Positions 12,801 through 13,616 of a stretch of 13,616 nucleotides of DNA are shown in pieces. Position 1 is the first letter of the stretch; each line of letters opens with the position of its first letter. The DNA is from UBA4664 sp038244585. GTDB lineage: Bacteria; Patescibacteriota; Saccharimonadia; UBA4664. The notes beneath the pieces were generated by a model, which did no database searches, was not told where the DNA came from, and saw nothing but the letters and a program-made list of their open reading frames with translations. The stretch is from assembly GCA_038244585.1 (NCBI GenBank), contig JBBRTI010000019.1, forward strand, positions 1 through 13,616, read 5' to 3'. The position numbers and the translations under genes were made by a program.

Positions 12801-13409
12801 TTAAATCTGGGTCAGGGTAGGCAGTACAGTATCCAGTAATGCGGCCTTGGCGGCGGCTACGGACGCTCGTCCCGCGGCATCGGAGGCACAATTATAGGCA
12901 GAAGCAACGTAGTAATAGTTGTAATCACCAAACGATTTGATGAGCTTGCTCGTCGAGGCCGCACGTGAGGTCTTGGGACGCCGCACCAGCTGCCCGAGGG
13001 CCGCACCCGGCTTGCACGCCGGATACTGCGCTACGAGGCCGGTAGTGGTAAGGTTTGCGACCGCAAGGCCGGATATCAGTTGGTAAGAGTAGGTCAGGTC
13101 GGAAATCGGTGCGGTCGCGGCCACGGAGACTCCGAGCTGATCAAACTTGACCGGAGCAGTACCGGGCACGGCCGGGGCAGCGGACGGCGAGGGGGAGGCG
13201 GTTGGCGACGGACTAGTCGTGGCCGCGGCTTTGACGTCCTGCTGCTTCAACTGATAGCGCAAGTCGGTAATCTGACCGTTGGCCGCCGCCTTCTCGTCCT
13301 GCATTCGGCTAAATTGCACGTAGTTCAAATAGCCTGAAGCGCCCAAACCCAGCCCCAATGTTACAGCGACAACGATTAATAAATTTTGTCCGGAACGACG
13401 CTGGGACAT
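12801..13409 (-). CDS. Anchored extracytoplasmic protein, 202 aa
   Basis: A basic start (MSQRRSGQN), one membrane helix (about 9-28), a short coiled-coil-like helix (about 33-57), a Ser/Pro/Thr/Ala linker (about 62-85) and a C-terminal extracytoplasmic domain of about 115 residues with two Cys (in YPACKPG and YNCASD) that may form a disulphide. The region FDQLGVSVAATAPISDLTYSY resembles a secreted domain I associate with Saccharibacteria hypothetical proteins; function unknown. The frame continues to TTG 13496, but ATG 13409 has GGTGGAG five bases upstream and the visible promoter starts transcription near 13431, between the two, so the shorter form is correct. Confidence 0.8.
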   Translation of the reverse strand: MSQRRSGQNLLIVVAVTLGLGLGASGYLNYVQFSRMQDEKAAANGQITDLRYQLKQQDVKAAATTSPSPTASPSPSAAPAVPGTAPVKFDQLGVSVAATAPISDLTYSYQLISGLAVANLTTTGLVAQYPACKPGAALGQLVRRPKTSRAASTSKLIKSFGDYNYYYVASAYNCASDAAGRASVAAAKAALLDTVLPTLTQI

Positions 13410-13437
13410 TAAGACTCCACCCGCTTGCAATGCCCCT

Positions 13438-13466
13438 AGTATATCTGATGAAGCCATAAGCGTGAA
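13438..13466 (-). promoter_or_regulatory. Promoter of the 12801-13409 gene
   Basis: Minus strand: TTCACG (13466-13461), 17-base spacer, TATACT (13443-13438). Predicted start near 13431, 22 bases before ATG 13409. Confidence 0.6.
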
Positions 13467-13508
13467 GCCGACATTTGTAATATCGCCTACATTCAACGTT
13501 CCTCGGAC

Positions 13509-13517
13509 TGGTATAAT
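13509..13517 (+). promoter_or_regulatory. Extended -10 promoter near the right edge
   Basis: TGG followed by a perfect TATAAT (13512-13517), without a good -35. It points at the truncated plus-strand ORF; predicted start near 13524. Confidence 0.5.
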
Positions 13518-13560
13518 GCCTGTTGAGGTTTGAACCGCCTAGGACTAAGGATGTGGCAGC

Positions 13561-13616
13561 GTGCCCCCGTGCATCATGTGTAACGAAATAAAAACCGCTA
13601 CCGGACTCGTTAAGGA
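13561..13616 (+). CDS. Start of a possible small CxxC protein (partial)
   Basis: GTG 13561 opens a frame reading MPPCIMCNEIKTATGLVK to the window edge. AAGGA lies nine bases upstream and an extended -10 promoter about 45 bases upstream. The CIMC pair could be half of a zinc ribbon. Only 18 codons are visible; ATG 13576 is an alternative start. Confidence 0.4.
   Translation, partial: MPPCIMCNEIKTATGLVK

Noticed and set aside
1..13616. CRISPR array, insertion sequence or prophage
   Set aside because: No regularly spaced repeats, no transposase or integrase frame and no phage structural genes beyond the baseplate-J-like domain, which is membrane-anchored here.

Overview
The window looks like a piece of a small-genome Patescibacteria (CPR) chromosome, most likely a Saccharibacteria-type lineage. 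This is inferred from gene content: a LysM-CHAP wall hydrolase, a membrane-anchored baseplate-J-like protein directly ahead of ruvX-mltG, a DUF5684-type membrane protein, small Pro/Thr-tailed membrane proteins and an FtsA/PilM-like ATPase. UGA is an ordinary stop at the ends of several genes, so the code is standard. GTG and TTG starts with Shine-Dalgarno (SD) sequences are common, and many sigma70-like promoters can be read directly.

Layout, left to right. 1-977: two translationally coupled minus-strand membrane proteins; the second runs off the left edge. 1037-1537: DUF5684-like protein with its own promoter. 1653-1818: tRNA-Ala(CGC) with encoded CCA, plus a displaced copy of its 3' end. 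1866-3128: obg GTPase. A divergent promoter pair separates obg from an unknown plus-strand gene (3254-3697), which ends at a strong hairpin. 3764-4927: LysM-LysM-CHAP hydrolase (minus) with a long promoter-bearing leader. 5427-8499: three-gene minus-strand operon (baseplate-J-like, ruvX, mltG) with tight or overlapping junctions. 8647-9300: unknown plus-strand membrane protein with a clear promoter and terminator. 9324-9407: a structured intergenic segment. 9431-9754: unknown minus-strand gene. 10020-11042: plus-strand DHH/MYG1-like putative phosphohydrolase. 11146-12756: FtsA/PilM-like ATPase preceded by a small bitopic protein (minus). 12801-13409: anchored extracytoplasmic protein (minus). 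13561-end: start of a possible plus-strand CxxC protein.

The most striking element is a complete-looking type III hammerhead ribozyme motif on the plus strand at 11088-11138. It lies in the 3' UTR of the DHH/MYG1-like gene and abuts the stop codon of the convergent FtsA-like gene. All conserved core positions and all three stems can be read, and an upstream hairpin could compete for one strand of stem III. No intrinsic terminator is visible there, so the ribozyme may form the mRNA 3' end.

Functionally, the window is dominated by envelope biology: peptidoglycan processing (mltG, LysM-CHAP), anchored extracytoplasmic proteins and a cell-division or pilus actin homologue, mixed with core housekeeping (obg, ruvX, tRNA-Ala). 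The plus-strand genes are isolated single-gene units of mostly unknown function, each with its own promoter.
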